This document shows positions 26,009 through 34,640 of a stretch of 64,000 nt of DNA, piece after piece. The notes under the pieces are model-generated. The model saw only the letters and a list, made by a program, of their open reading frames with translations, had not been told where the DNA came from and ran no database searches. Where the stretch lies: assembly GCA_963744915.1 (NCBI GenBank), contig CAVUUY010000006.1, positions 62,001-126,000 on the forward strand, in the 5' to 3' direction. The stretch is from DATAFF01 sp963744915 (GTDB taxonomy: Bacteria; Pseudomonadota; Alphaproteobacteria; Rhizobiales; Aestuariivirgaceae). A program made the translations under genes and the position numbers. Within the stretch, counting starts at the first letter, position 1, and each line of letters starts with the position of its first letter.

Positions 26009-26748
26009 GGCGTGTGATCTCCCTCCGCGGTGACCCTGTGGCGGCTGTGAAGGACGAAGCGGCTGGCCGGAAAGCTGAGGCGCGCCATGGTGAGGACGGC
26101 GCCCCCCGACCAGCTCCGCCGGTTGAGGATGAGGCAGGGTTCATCCGGCCCGATGCCGAGCAGCCGCTGCTCGTCCGGGCTCGGCATGGCGGCCTCGACC
26201 GTGTGCTCCAGCTCCTCGACCGGGAAGGTCTTCATCAGCCAGGCGGTGGGCGTCATGGCGGTGAAATCCTGCTCGAGGAAGTCCGTTGCGAGGTCGCCGT
26301 TGACGAGGCGCTCCTCGAGCTGCACCGGCACCAAGTTCTCGTCATGCACCATCACCAAACGGTGGATCGGCCGCCCCGGTTCGATCGCGAAGCTTTCGGC
26401 CATATCGCTATTCGCTGCAAGCGTGTCGCGGCTGATCAGGCGGCTGCCATGATGGCGACCGCGCCGCTTGATGTCCTGGGCGATGTCACGCGGCGCCAGC
26501 AGGCTGCCCCGCGCCGGCGGCTGGCGCACGAAGCTGCCGACCCCGGGGCGGCGCGACAGCCAGCCGTCGGCTGCAAGCTCCCGCAGAGCCCGGTTCACCG
26601 TCATCCGGCTCAGGCCGAAGCGCGATACCAGCTCGTTCTCCGAGGGGACCCGGGCGCCAGGGCCGAACTCGCCCGAGGCGATGCGGGCCCGGATATGCTC
26701 CTTGACCTTGAGGTAGCGCGGCCCCTTCTCCTGGCGCCCATCGCTCAT
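26005..26748 (-). CDS. hutC: Histidine-utilisation repressor HutC (GntR family)
   Basis: Urocanate-responsive repressor of 247 residues. N-terminal GntR winged helix: YLKVKEHIRARIASGEF, RVPSENELVSRFGLSRMTVN and RALRELAADGWLSRRPGVG. The C-terminal UTRA effector domain (about residues 90-240) includes RPIHRLVMVHDENLVPVQLE and LILNRRSW. Both ends overlap neighbours by 4 bases (hutI and hutU), so the repressor is made within its own target operon. Its likely operator is at 27981-27994 between hutI and hutF. Confidence 0.93.
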   Translation of the reverse strand: MSDGRQEKGPRYLKVKEHIRARIASGEFGPGARVPSENELVSRFGLSRMTVNRALRELAADGWLSRRPGVGSFVRQPPARGSLLAPRDIAQDIKRRGRHHGSRLISRDTLAANSDMAESFAIEPGRPIHRLVMVHDENLVPVQLEERLVNGDLATDFLEQDFTAMTPTAWLMKTFPVEELEHTVEAAMPSPDEQRLLGIGPDEPCLILNRRSWSGGAVLTMARLSFPASRFVLHSRHRVTAEGDHTP

Positions 26749-27947
26749 CGCAACTGCCCGCGCACGCATTCGCCGCCGCGGAGCGTGGCCTTGAGCGGGT
26801 TCAGTCCTAGCGGATAGGCGAGGTCGCCCGGCCGCGCCGCGTTCCACACGGCGAGATCGGCGCGCAAGCCCGGCGCGATCCGGCCGCGGTCGGCGAGGCC
26901 CAGCGCCAGGGCCGCCACCCTGGTGACGCCGGCAAGCGACTCTTCCGGCGTCAGGCCGAACAGGACCGATGCCATGTTCATGGCGATGAGGGGCGAATGG
27001 ACCGGCGAGCTCCCGGGATTGAGGTCGGTTGCAACGGCCATCGGCACGCCCGCCCGGCGCAGCGCCGCGACCGGCGGCTTGCGGGTCTCGTTCAAATAAT
27101 AGAAGGCGCCGGGGAGGAGCGTCGCCACGGTCCCCGACCCGGCAATGGCCTCGACGCCTGCCTCGTCGAGATATTCGAGATGGTCGACCGACAGGGCGCC
27201 GTACCGCGCCGCCAGCCGCGCCCCGCCCAGATTGGACAGCTGCTCGGCATGCAGCTTGACCGGCAGGCCATGGGCCCGCGCCGCGGCGAACACCAGGTCC
27301 GTCTCGGCGACCGAGAAAGCGATGGTCTCGCAAAATGCATCGACGGCATCGGCCAGGCCCTTGACCTTGGCCATCATGCCGCCGACCAGCCGGACATAGC
27401 CTTCCCGGTCGTCGCGATGCTCCGGCGGCATGGCATGGGCCCCGAGATAGGAGGTGACCACCGATACCGGGCGCAGCGTGCCCAGCGCCCGCGCCGCCCG
27501 CAACATCTTGAGCTCGGTCGCCTCGTCGAGCCCATAGCCCGACTTGATCTCGACGGTGGTCACGCCTTCCGCCAGCAGCGCATCGAGTCGCGGCAAGCTC
27601 TGGGCGAGAAGCGTTGCTTCATCGGCAGCGCGCGTCGCCCGGACCGTCGACAGGATGCCGCCGCCGGCCTTCGCAATCTCGGCATAGCTCTTGCCCTCGA
27701 GGCGCGCCTCGAACTCGTCGCTGCGCGAGCCGGCATAGACGAGATGCGTGTGGCAATCGATGAGCCCGGGGGTCACCAGGCGCCCTTCGAGATCGATGAC
27801 CGCCGCGCCGCCCGGCGCCTCGCCGGAGGGTCCGACCCAGGCAATCCGGCCGTCATCGAGGAGCACGGCTCCATCGGCGATCAGGCCATAGGGCATCGCG
27901 CTCTCAACCATGGTGGCGAGCGTTCCGTGCTTGAGGAGCAGGGACAT
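26745..27947 (-). CDS. hutI: Imidazolonepropionase
   Basis: Hydrolyses imidazolone-5-propionate to N-formimino-L-glutamate (EC 3.5.2.7), third step of histidine use. Amidohydrolase-superfamily protein of 400 residues with the metal-binding VTPGLIDCHTHLVYAGSRSD, KSGYGL, KLHAEQLSNLGGA, SVDHLEYLDEAG and ATDLNPGSSP motifs. It heads the minus-strand hutI-hutC-hutU set and is divergent from hutF across about 60 bases holding the HutC-like operator. Confidence 0.95.
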   Translation of the reverse strand: MSLLLKHGTLATMVESAMPYGLIADGAVLLDDGRIAWVGPSGEAPGGAAVIDLEGRLVTPGLIDCHTHLVYAGSRSDEFEARLEGKSYAEIAKAGGGILSTVRATRAADEATLLAQSLPRLDALLAEGVTTVEIKSGYGLDEATELKMLRAARALGTLRPVSVVTSYLGAHAMPPEHRDDREGYVRLVGGMMAKVKGLADAVDAFCETIAFSVAETDLVFAAARAHGLPVKLHAEQLSNLGGARLAARYGALSVDHLEYLDEAGVEAIAGSGTVATLLPGAFYYLNETRKPPVAALRRAGVPMAVATDLNPGSSPVHSPLIAMNMASVLFGLTPEESLAGVTRVAALALGLADRGRIAPGLRADLAVWNAARPGDLAYPLGLNPLKATLRGGECVRGQLR

Positions 27948-27980
27948 TTCGATTGAACCGCAAGGAAGGGTGCTTTAGAA

Positions 27981-27994
27981 GCTGTCTATACAGC
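27981..27994. promoter_or_regulatory. HutC-like operator in the hutI-hutF divergent region
   Basis: GCTGTCTATACAGC has perfect 5-base arms GCTGT and ACAGC around CTAT. It closely matches the TGTATATACA-type palindrome known for HutC of Pseudomonas and relatives. It is centred about 20 bases upstream of the hutF ATG and 40 bases upstream of hutI, placed to control both directions. HutC itself is encoded next to it. Confidence 0.75.
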
Positions 27995-28006
27995 ATAGGC
28001 GCCCCG

Positions 28007-29365
28007 ATGACCCCACGCAAGCTTCATGTCGATGCGGCACTCCTCCCCGACGGCGTGGCAGCGGGGGTAACGATCACCGTCGGCGCCGACGGCCGCATCG
28101 CCGCGGTGGCGGTCGAGGAGGGGGCCGGCGCCGAGCGCATCGGCGGCTTCGCCCTACCCGGTATGGCCAATGTCCACAGTCACGCCCACCAACGGGCGAT
28201 GGCCGGCCTCGCCGAACGCTCTGGCAGCGACGCCTCGTCCTTCTGGACCTGGCGCGACGCCATGTACCGCTTCGCCTTGAAGATGAATCCCGACGAGTTT
28301 CAAGCGGTTGCGACGCAATCCTATGTCGAGATGGCAAAAGCTGGCTATACCACGGTCGGAGAATTCCACTACCTCCATCACCAGCCCGACGGTAGGCCCT
28401 ATGCGGATCCGGCGGAGCTCGGATTGCGCTGCCTTGCCGCGGCCGAGGAGAGCGGGCTTGCCATCACGCTCCTGCCCGCCTTGTACATGCAGGGAGGCTT
28501 CGACCGCCCGCCGCAGCCCGGCCAGCGCCGCTTCGTCAATACGATCGAGGGATATCTCGCGATGATCGCCGGCCTGCCGCCGGCCGGTCCTTTGGCGCAA
28601 TACGGCATTGCCTTCCATTCGCTACGCGCCGTGCCGGTCGCGGCCATGCGGGCGGTGCTGGCGCAGGTCGCGACCGGGCCTGTCCACCTGCATGTTGCCG
28701 AGCAGACCCAGGAGGTCGAGGACTGCCTGGCGGCCACCGGCCGGCGCCCGGTCGAACTTCTGCTCGAGAGATTTGATGTGACCGACCGCTGGTGTCCGAT
28801 CCACGCGACACATATGACGTTGACGGAAACGTCAAGTTTGGCCCAAACCGGCGGCACGGTGGGCGTTTGTCCCATTACCGAAGCCAATCTTGGAGATGGA
28901 ATTTTTCCGGCGGATGCTTATTGCCAGGCGGGTGGCGCGATCGCCATCGGCACCGACAGCAATATCGAGACGACCGTTGCCGGAGAACTGCGCATGCTCG
29001 AATATTCCCAGCGCCTCAAGCACCACGCCCGCAACGTGCTGGCCGGCGGGCCTGGCCGCTCGACGGGGCGGGCGCTTTACCAAGCCGCGGCAGGCGGCGG
29101 CGCGACGGCGCTGGCGCAGCCCATAGGGGCGCTCGCCGCCGGCTGCCGGGCCGATTTCGTGGTGCTCGATCCCGACCACCCGGCGCTTCTCGGCCGCCAT
29201 GGCGAGGCGGTGGTCGACAGCTTCGTCTTTTGCGGCGGCAATGAAGCGGTGCGCGACGTGTTCATCGGCGGCCGGCACATCGTCAAGGACCGCCGCCATG
29301 TCGGCGAGGCTGCGGCGGGCGAGCGCTTCCGCCGTGCGCTGGCGAGCCTTGCTGCGAGGGAATGA
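28007..29365 (+). CDS. hutF: Formimidoylglutamate deiminase
   Basis: Converts N-formimino-L-glutamate to N-formyl-L-glutamate plus ammonia (EC 3.5.3.13), the five-step branch of histidine use. Amidohydrolase of about 452 residues: ALPGMANVHSHAHQRAMAGL with the metal His pair, TTVGEFHYLHHQPDG, PVHLHVAEQTQEVEDC, CPIHATHMT and GTDSNIET. I use the ATG at 28007, since the upstream in-frame start at 27953 would place the HutC site inside the gene. Its end overlaps hutH by 4 bases. N-formylglutamate hydrolysis (HutG) is not encoded here, but a candidate is at 49018-49779. Confidence 0.93.
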   Translation: MTPRKLHVDAALLPDGVAAGVTITVGADGRIAAVAVEEGAGAERIGGFALPGMANVHSHAHQRAMAGLAERSGSDASSFWTWRDAMYRFALKMNPDEFQAVATQSYVEMAKAGYTTVGEFHYLHHQPDGRPYADPAELGLRCLAAAEESGLAITLLPALYMQGGFDRPPQPGQRRFVNTIEGYLAMIAGLPPAGPLAQYGIAFHSLRAVPVAAMRAVLAQVATGPVHLHVAEQTQEVEDCLAATGRRPVELLLERFDVTDRWCPIHATHMTLTETSSLAQTGGTVGVCPITEANLGDGIFPADAYCQAGGAIAIGTDSNIETTVAGELRMLEYSQRLKHHARNVLAGGPGRSTGRALYQAAAGGGATALAQPIGALAAGCRADFVVLDPDHPALLGRHGEAVVDSFVFCGGNEAVRDVFIGGRHIVKDRRHVGEAAAGERFRRALASLAARE

Positions 29366-30906
29366 TGAGCGATCCGCACCGCCCGACGATCGTCATCGGC
29401 CCCGACGACCTCACCCTCGACGACATCCGCCGCACGCTCGCCGGACCCGTCACGATCGCCATCGCCCCGTCGGCGGTGACCGCCATCGCCGCGAGCCATG
29501 CCCTGGTCGACGCGCTGCTCGCCACCGGCGAGCCGATCTATGGCGTCAACACCGGCTTCGGCAAGCTGGCCAAGGCCCGCATCGCCGATGCCGATCTGAA
29601 GCGCCTGCAGATCAATCTTGTCCGATCCCATGCGGCGGGCACAGGCCAACCATTAGCGCCAGAAATCGTGCGGCTGATACTTCTTCTAAAGATCAAATCG
29701 CTGAGCCGCGGGCATTCCGGCATCGCGCCGGCGACCCTTCAGCTCCTGGCGGCGATGATCGACCACGACGTCCTGCCGGTCATCCCGTCGCAGGGCTCGG
29801 TTGGTGCCTCCGGCGACCTCGCGCCGCTCGCCCATCTGTCGCTGGTGGCGATCGGCGAGGGCGAAGCGCTGGCCGGCGGCATGCGCATGAGCGGCGCCGC
29901 GGCGCTGGCGCGGGCCGGCATCGGGCCGGTGGAGCTTGGGCCGAAAGAGGGGTTGGCGCTCCTGAACGGCACCCAGGTCTCGACCGCCATCGCGCTTGCC
30001 GCACTGATCGGCGCCGAGCGGGTGATGCATGCGGCGGTGGTCGCCGGAGCGCTGTCGACCGACGCCATCAAGGGCTCCGACACACCGTTCGACCCTCGCA
30101 TCCACGCGCTCAGGCCGCATCCCGGCCAGGTGCGCCTCGCTGCCGCCTACCGCCGGCTCCTCGCCGGGAGCGCGATCCGCGCCTCGCATCTCGTCGGCGA
30201 CGACAAGGTACAGGATCCCTATTCCTTCCGCTGCCAGCCCCAGGTCATGGGTGCCGCCCGCGACCTTCTCGCCGCCGCCGCCGCGACCCTGATGATCGAA
30301 GCCAATGCGGTGAGCGACAATCCGCTGCTGTTTGCCGAGCACCGCGAGGTCCTGTCCGGCGGCAATTTCCATGCCGAGCCGGTGGCATTTGCCGCCGACA
30401 TGATGGCGCTCGCCATTGCCGAGATCGGCGCCATTGCCGAGCGCCGGGTGGCCGAGCTGACCGACACCACCATGAGCGAGCTTCCGGCCTTCCTCGTTGC
30501 CGAGCCAGGGCTCAATTCGGGCTATATGATCGCGCATGTCACGGCCGCGGCACTCGTCGCCGAGAACCGCATGCTGACCCATCCGGCGAGCACCAATTCG
30601 CTGCCGACCTCGGCCAATCAGGAGGACCATGTCTCGATGGCCACCCATGGCGCGCTGCGCCTGCACCGCATGCTCGCCAATGCCGAGGGGGTGATCGCCA
30701 TCGAGCTGCTCGCCGCTGCCGAAGGCATCGAGTTCCGCCGCCCGCTCCGCTCGTCCGCGGCCCTCGAAACGGCGCATCGGGCGATCCGTGCCGCGGTGCC
30801 GTCGCGCGCCGTCGACCGTGCCTTCGGCGACGACATCGAGGCCATGCGCCGGCTGATCGCCGGTCAATTGTTCGCCGAGCTGGTCGGACCTTTGCTGCCG
30901 GCCTAG
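29362..30906 (+). CDS. hutH: Histidine ammonia-lyase
   Basis: First step of histidine use: removes ammonia from L-histidine to give urocanate (EC 4.3.1.3). 514 residues, normal length. The Ala-Ser-Gly that cyclises to the MIO electrophile is in GSVGASGDLAPLAHLS. Other landmarks are YGVNTGFGKLA, RSHAAGTG, VQDPYSFRCQPQVMGA, NPLLF and the C-terminal SANQEDHVSMATHGAL. It starts within the hutF stop (ATGA) and ends overlapping the convergent dienelactone hydrolase by 4 bases. Confidence 0.96.
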   Translation: MMSDPHRPTIVIGPDDLTLDDIRRTLAGPVTIAIAPSAVTAIAASHALVDALLATGEPIYGVNTGFGKLAKARIADADLKRLQINLVRSHAAGTGQPLAPEIVRLILLLKIKSLSRGHSGIAPATLQLLAAMIDHDVLPVIPSQGSVGASGDLAPLAHLSLVAIGEGEALAGGMRMSGAAALARAGIGPVELGPKEGLALLNGTQVSTAIALAALIGAERVMHAAVVAGALSTDAIKGSDTPFDPRIHALRPHPGQVRLAAAYRRLLAGSAIRASHLVGDDKVQDPYSFRCQPQVMGAARDLLAAAAATLMIEANAVSDNPLLFAEHREVLSGGNFHAEPVAFAADMMALAIAEIGAIAERRVAELTDTTMSELPAFLVAEPGLNSGYMIAHVTAAALVAENRMLTHPASTNSLPTSANQEDHVSMATHGALRLHRMLANAEGVIAIELLAAAEGIEFRRPLRSSAALETAHRAIRAAVPSRAVDRAFGDDIEAMRRLIAGQLFAELVGPLLPA

Positions 30907-31781
30907 CCCAGCGCCTTCTTCAGGAAGTCGATGGTGCGCCCGAAGGCGAGGTCGGCTGCCGCCTTGTCGTAGCGCGCCGCATTGGTGTCGTTGTTGAAGG
31001 CGTGGTCGACGCCGTCATACATGTAGAGCGTGTAGGGAATGTCGGCCGCCTTGAGCGCCGCCTCATAAGCGGCGATTCCGGCATTGATCCGCTCGTCCTT
31101 GCCGGCATAGTGCAGGAGAAGCTTGGCCTTGATCCGGGGCACGTCCTTGGGATCGGGCTGGCGGCCGTAATAAGCGACCGCCGCAGCGAGGTCGGGGGCG
31201 TTGACCGCCATGGCGTTGACCATGCCGCCGCCCCAGCAGAAGCCGACCGCCCCGACCTTGCCGTTCGAATCCGGGCGCGATTTGAGATAGGCGACCGCCG
31301 CCACCGCATTGCCCACCGCCTTATTCATGTCGAGGGCGGCGATCATGTCACGCGCCTTGTCCTCGTCGCTCGGCGTGCCGCCGGCCGGCGACAGGAGGTC
31401 CACCGCCAGCGCCAGGAAGCCGTCCAGCGCCACCCGCCGCGCCACGTCCTGGATATGCGGGTTGAGCCCGCGATTCTCATGCACCACCACGACGCCGGGC
31501 AGCTTGGCGGCGGCATTGGCGGGCTTCACCAGGTAACCGGTGATGGTGCCATCGACGCCCTTGAAGGTAACCGTTTCCGCCTTGAGGCGCGGATCGTCGG
31601 CGGGGACCAGGGCGGCCTTGGCATAATCGTTCTCGAGCATGGCGAGAACGGCCATCGCCGCTGCACTCGAGCCGGCGAGCTGGGTCAGCTTGGCCAGGAA
31701 GCCGCGCCGGTCGAGGGTGACATGGGTGTATTCGTCATAAAGGCGGATCATCTCCGGCGTGATCTTGGGCTGGGTATTCAT
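30903..31781 (-). CDS. Dienelactone hydrolase-family protein with Tat-like leader
   Basis: Alpha/beta hydrolase of 292 residues. The DLH triad is visible: nucleophile Cys in VGAVGFCWGGGMVN, Asp in HYAGKDERINAG and His in YDGVDHAFNND. The N-terminal 55 residues hold LDRRGFLAKLTQLAGSSAAA, a twin-arginine RRGFL motif before a hydrophobic stretch, so the folded enzyme is probably exported by Tat. Similar exported DLH proteins are common, with unknown substrates. It is monocistronic, convergent with hutH and divergent from the cyclase gene across 110 bases. Confidence 0.85.
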   Translation of the reverse strand: MNTQPKITPEMIRLYDEYTHVTLDRRGFLAKLTQLAGSSAAAMAVLAMLENDYAKAALVPADDPRLKAETVTFKGVDGTITGYLVKPANAAAKLPGVVVVHENRGLNPHIQDVARRVALDGFLALAVDLLSPAGGTPSDEDKARDMIAALDMNKAVGNAVAAVAYLKSRPDSNGKVGAVGFCWGGGMVNAMAVNAPDLAAAVAYYGRQPDPKDVPRIKAKLLLHYAGKDERINAGIAAYEAALKAADIPYTLYMYDGVDHAFNNDTNAARYDKAAADLAFGRTIDFLKKALG

Positions 31782-31891
31782 GAGGGCGGTCTCCAGGCTG
31801 TTTGGCTCCCAGCAGACGAGGTAGTGGCGAGTTGCCGCTGCGCAAGACTGCCTTTGCCGTCATGCGGATGATTCTCCTATGATCGTCGCCA

Positions 31892-33796
31892 ATGACGACT
31901 GCGACAAAGTCCCGGCCACGGCGTTCCATGCGTCGCCGGCTCAAATCCTTGCGCACCCCGATCGCTGCCGCCCTGGCCGGGGGTGCGGCAGTGGTCGTGT
32001 TGCTCGCGGTCGGCCTGGTGCTGGCGGTCAACCTGATCACCGGCGTGCGCAGCGCCACCGAGCTTTTGAGCGACAAGATCGAGCTCATCATCGGCCTGAT
32101 CGAGAACGCGGTGGAGGCCGAGCTGCAGCCGGCCCGCGAGCAGACCGTCTATCTCGCCCGGATCCTGTCGGACAAGCTGACCGGGCCCGACTCCGCCCCG
32201 AGCGACGACCTGCTCATCGGCTCCCTTGCCGCCACGCCGTCGATCGGCGGCGTCACGTTTGTGCGGGCCGATGGAACGCGCTTTCTCGCCATTCGGGATG
32301 ACGTTGGGGAAGGTAGTGTCGAAAAAATTCCACCGCCTCTCGATCCGACCTTCGCCAAGGTGCTGGCGGCGGCGCGCAATGGCGACAATCCGGGGTGGTC
32401 GCGGCCGGTCTTCGTCACCGGCGCCAAGGCGACCTACGCCTCGGCCCATGCCACGGTGTTCTCGGGCGGGGTGTTCCGCGGCGTCGTCGTTGCCGGTGTC
32501 AGCATGGAGCGCCTGTCGGGGCTCGTATCCAAGATCTCGGCCGAGGAGGGCCTGATCGCCTTCATCCTGTCGGGCACGGGGGTGCTCGCCCACCCGCTGC
32601 TCGTCTCCGGGGCGGGCAATCTCAGGCCCGGCAGGCCGCTGCCCGACAGCGCCGCCTTCGGCGACGAGGTGATCGCCGGCATGGACAAGGCCGTGAAGGT
32701 CGATCTCTTCCGGTCGATGCGCGACCGCGACGTCAATGTCCGCATCGAGTCGGGTGCCCGGGGCAATGATTGGGTGATCATCACGAGGCCGCTGCCTGCC
32801 TATGGACCGCTGGCTCTCACGGCTGGTGCCTATGTCTCGCTCGATGCCGTGGATGCGCCGTTGTCGCGGCTGATGATCAGCGGCCTCGTCGGCCTGAGCG
32901 CCCTCCTTGCCGCGCTCGCTCTTGCCATCTGGATGGGCCGCAAGCTCGGCCGTCCGATCAGCGACATGGCCGATGCCGCGGTCGCGGTATCGAGCCTGGA
33001 GCTCGCCGCCGTGCCGCCGATGCGCCGCAGCCGCATCCGCGAGATGGACGAGCAGGCCCGCGCCTTCAACCGCATGATCGAGGCCTTGCGCTGGTTCGAG
33101 CGCTATGTGCCGAAGAGCCTGGTGCGCCGCTTCATCGCCCAGGGCGCCCATGACATTCCCTCGGTCTACCGCCTCGCCACCGTCTGCTTCACCGACATCG
33201 TCGGCTACAGCCGCATCACCGAGCCGATGAGCCCGAGCGACACCGCCGCCTTGCTCAACCGGCATTTCGAGGTTCTGGCCGCCGCCGTCGAGGCGACCGA
33301 CGGGGTGGTCGACAAATATATGGGCGATGCCATGATGGCCTTCTGGCTGGCCGAGGGCGCCGAGGATGATGGCGGCCGCACCTCGGCCCGCGCCGCTGCC
33401 AGCGCCGCCGAGCTGATGGCCGAGGGCATCGAGCGGGAGAACCAAGACCGGCTCGCCGCCGCAATGCCCGTCATCGCCGTGCGCATCGGACTCCATACCG
33501 GCCCGCTGCTGGTCGGCAATATCGGGGCGCCGGGGCGGATCAACTACACCGCCGTCGGACGCACCGTGAACATCGCCCAGCGCATGGAGCAGGTCGCCCG
33601 GATTTTCAGCCCCGAGACCGCCGCCGTCCGCATTGCGCTCAGCCAGGAGACCGCCCGCCATCTCGAAGGCTTCAATCTCGAAAATCTCGGACCCCACCGC
33701 ATCCGCGGCGTCGCCCGTCGCTTCAACCTGTATCGCCTCATTCCCCGCAAGAATAAAGAAGCTGAAGCTGTGCCAAACAGCACAGGGGACCTCTAG
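31892..33796 (+). CDS. Membrane adenylate/guanylate cyclase with periplasmic sensor domain
   Basis: Class III nucleotide cyclase of 634 residues. A helix near residues 22-48 (PIAAALAGGAAVVVLLAVGL) precedes a periplasmic Cache-like region to about 325, then a second helix (ISGLVGLSALLAALALAIWM), a HAMP segment at about 345-400 and the cyclase domain from about 425. Catalytic features: CFTDIVGYS with the first metal Asp, KYMGDAMMAFW with the second, and INYTAVGRTVNIAQR with the transition-state Asn and Arg. Cyclase organisation is clear. ATP versus GTP preference and the ligand are unknown. Confidence 0.87.
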   Translation: MTTATKSRPRRSMRRRLKSLRTPIAAALAGGAAVVVLLAVGLVLAVNLITGVRSATELLSDKIELIIGLIENAVEAELQPAREQTVYLARILSDKLTGPDSAPSDDLLIGSLAATPSIGGVTFVRADGTRFLAIRDDVGEGSVEKIPPPLDPTFAKVLAAARNGDNPGWSRPVFVTGAKATYASAHATVFSGGVFRGVVVAGVSMERLSGLVSKISAEEGLIAFILSGTGVLAHPLLVSGAGNLRPGRPLPDSAAFGDEVIAGMDKAVKVDLFRSMRDRDVNVRIESGARGNDWVIITRPLPAYGPLALTAGAYVSLDAVDAPLSRLMISGLVGLSALLAALALAIWMGRKLGRPISDMADAAVAVSSLELAAVPPMRRSRIREMDEQARAFNRMIEALRWFERYVPKSLVRRFIAQGAHDIPSVYRLATVCFTDIVGYSRITEPMSPSDTAALLNRHFEVLAAAVEATDGVVDKYMGDAMMAFWLAEGAEDDGGRTSARAAASAAELMAEGIERENQDRLAAAMPVIAVRIGLHTGPLLVGNIGAPGRINYTAVGRTVNIAQRMEQVARIFSPETAAVRIALSQETARHLEGFNLENLGPHRIRGVARRFNLYRLIPRKNKEAEAVPNSTGDL

Positions 33797-33852
33797 TTCT
33801 GCAAGTACAATCGGGAGGGCAAGAGAGCAAACGTCAGTAAGGTGGTGCGTCA

Positions 33853-34101
33853 ATGACTGACTTCTTGAGCAGGATAGGCCAGTTCGTTCGTTCCCACACA
33901 CCAGTGCAGCGCAGCAAATCGCAGGAAAACGAACAGCCGATGGAGAAGCGTGCCGCTGGAAAGCGGTCGCATTCTCTGGCATCGCGTTCCTCGGTCAAAT
34001 CTCTCAAGTCGAGGATGGTCAGCATCGGTTCGCCAAAAAAAATACAAAACCGAGCCCGCCAAACAAACCCAAATTGGATCCTGCAACCGCATTGCAGCTG
34101 A
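33853..34101 (+). CDS. Unrecognised short protein, probably the 5' part of a gene split at an A8 run
   Basis: 82 codons starting ATG with AAGGTGG placed seven bases before it, the best ribosome site in this stretch. The sequence is basic and polar (MTDFLSRIGQFVRSHTPVQR), with no recognisable domain or membrane segment. At 34035-34042 it crosses eight A. Re-reading one A there joins it smoothly to the next open frame through a Lys/Pro-rich linker (NTKPSPPNKPKLDP), giving about 257 residues. Base composition is less GC-rich than the neighbours, suggesting a recent or poorly conserved gene. Confidence 0.5.
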   Translation: MTDFLSRIGQFVRSHTPVQRSKSQENEQPMEKRAAGKRSHSLASRSSVKSLKSRMVSIGSPKKIQNRARQTNPNWILQPHCS

Positions 34102-34625
34102 CGCCGGATGAGTATTTCGGGATCGAGGCCAGACCTGAACCGAAGGTTCGCCCGCTGCCGGTACAGGACAGCGTCGACCGGGAAATCGAAGATCTAATCC
34201 GAGGCCTGAATGACGAGGAGCTGCTTCTTTCATTCGATCCAAAGAGAATCGCGGCTGACGCCGAGCCCGAGCAGGCGCCGAAGCTGGCGCATCGGCCTCT
34301 ACCGCTGGAGGCGTCCGCCAGGCGCGATTTCACGTCTGCGGCAAGCGAGGCGGAAGACGCGATCAACAAGGCCGAGGCGGAGCTCAATCGTACCTTGGCA
34401 GATGCCGAACGCAATTCGGCAGCCGATTCGGCGCAGAAATCTGTCAACTCGATCCCCAGGGAGCGCGCAATGCCGGCGCCGCAACGGGTCATTCAGCGCG
34501 GGCTTCCCCGGCGTGCCGCGCATCACGCGCCGCCCCCAAACGCGACCTCACCGGAGCAGCGCGGACCGGTCGGCAGGGCTGCACCTGCCGCAAGGCCACC
34601 GGAGAACAGGGGAGGGGAGCAGTGA
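34074..34625 (+). CDS. Unrecognised protein, probable 3' part of the split gene
   Basis: 183 codons if read from TTG 34074, which has no ribosome site, supporting continuation of the upstream frame. It begins DPATALQLTPDEYFGIEARP and has an acidic middle (DREIEDLIRGLNDEELLLSF), an alanine/glutamate-rich probable helix (ASEAEDAINKAEAELNRTLA) and a Pro/Arg/Ala-rich disordered tail. No domain is recognised and no signal peptide is seen. It ends 15 bases before the convergent cysNC stop. Confidence 0.5.
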   Translation: MDPATALQLTPDEYFGIEARPEPKVRPLPVQDSVDREIEDLIRGLNDEELLLSFDPKRIAADAEPEQAPKLAHRPLPLEASARRDFTSAASEAEDAINKAEAELNRTLADAERNSAADSAQKSVNSIPRERAMPAPQRVIQRGLPRRAAHHAPPPNATSPEQRGPVGRAAPAARPPENRGGEQ

Positions 34626-34640
34626 GGGCCGGCCCCGTCG

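Noticed and set aside
29199..31871. A very long open frame on the plus strand overlapping hutH and running antisense through the dienelactone hydrolase
   Set aside because: Its translation is Arg/Pro-rich low-complexity text without motifs, while HutH and the hydrolase show complete active sites. It is a GC-rich shadow frame.
31877..33982. A long minus-strand open frame opposite the cyclase
   Set aside because: Gly/Asp/His-rich antisense shadow; the plus-strand cyclase has all catalytic residues.
34081..34097. Stimulatory hairpin for programmed -1 frameshifting at the A8 run
   Set aside because: The stem CTGCAA/TTGCAG is perfect but about 40 bases downstream, beyond the usual 5-9 base spacing, so it was not annotated as a frameshift element.
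33837..34630. Mobile-element or prophage remnant around the unknown split gene
   Set aside because: Base composition drops, but there is no transposase, integrase, terminal repeat or tRNA end nearby.
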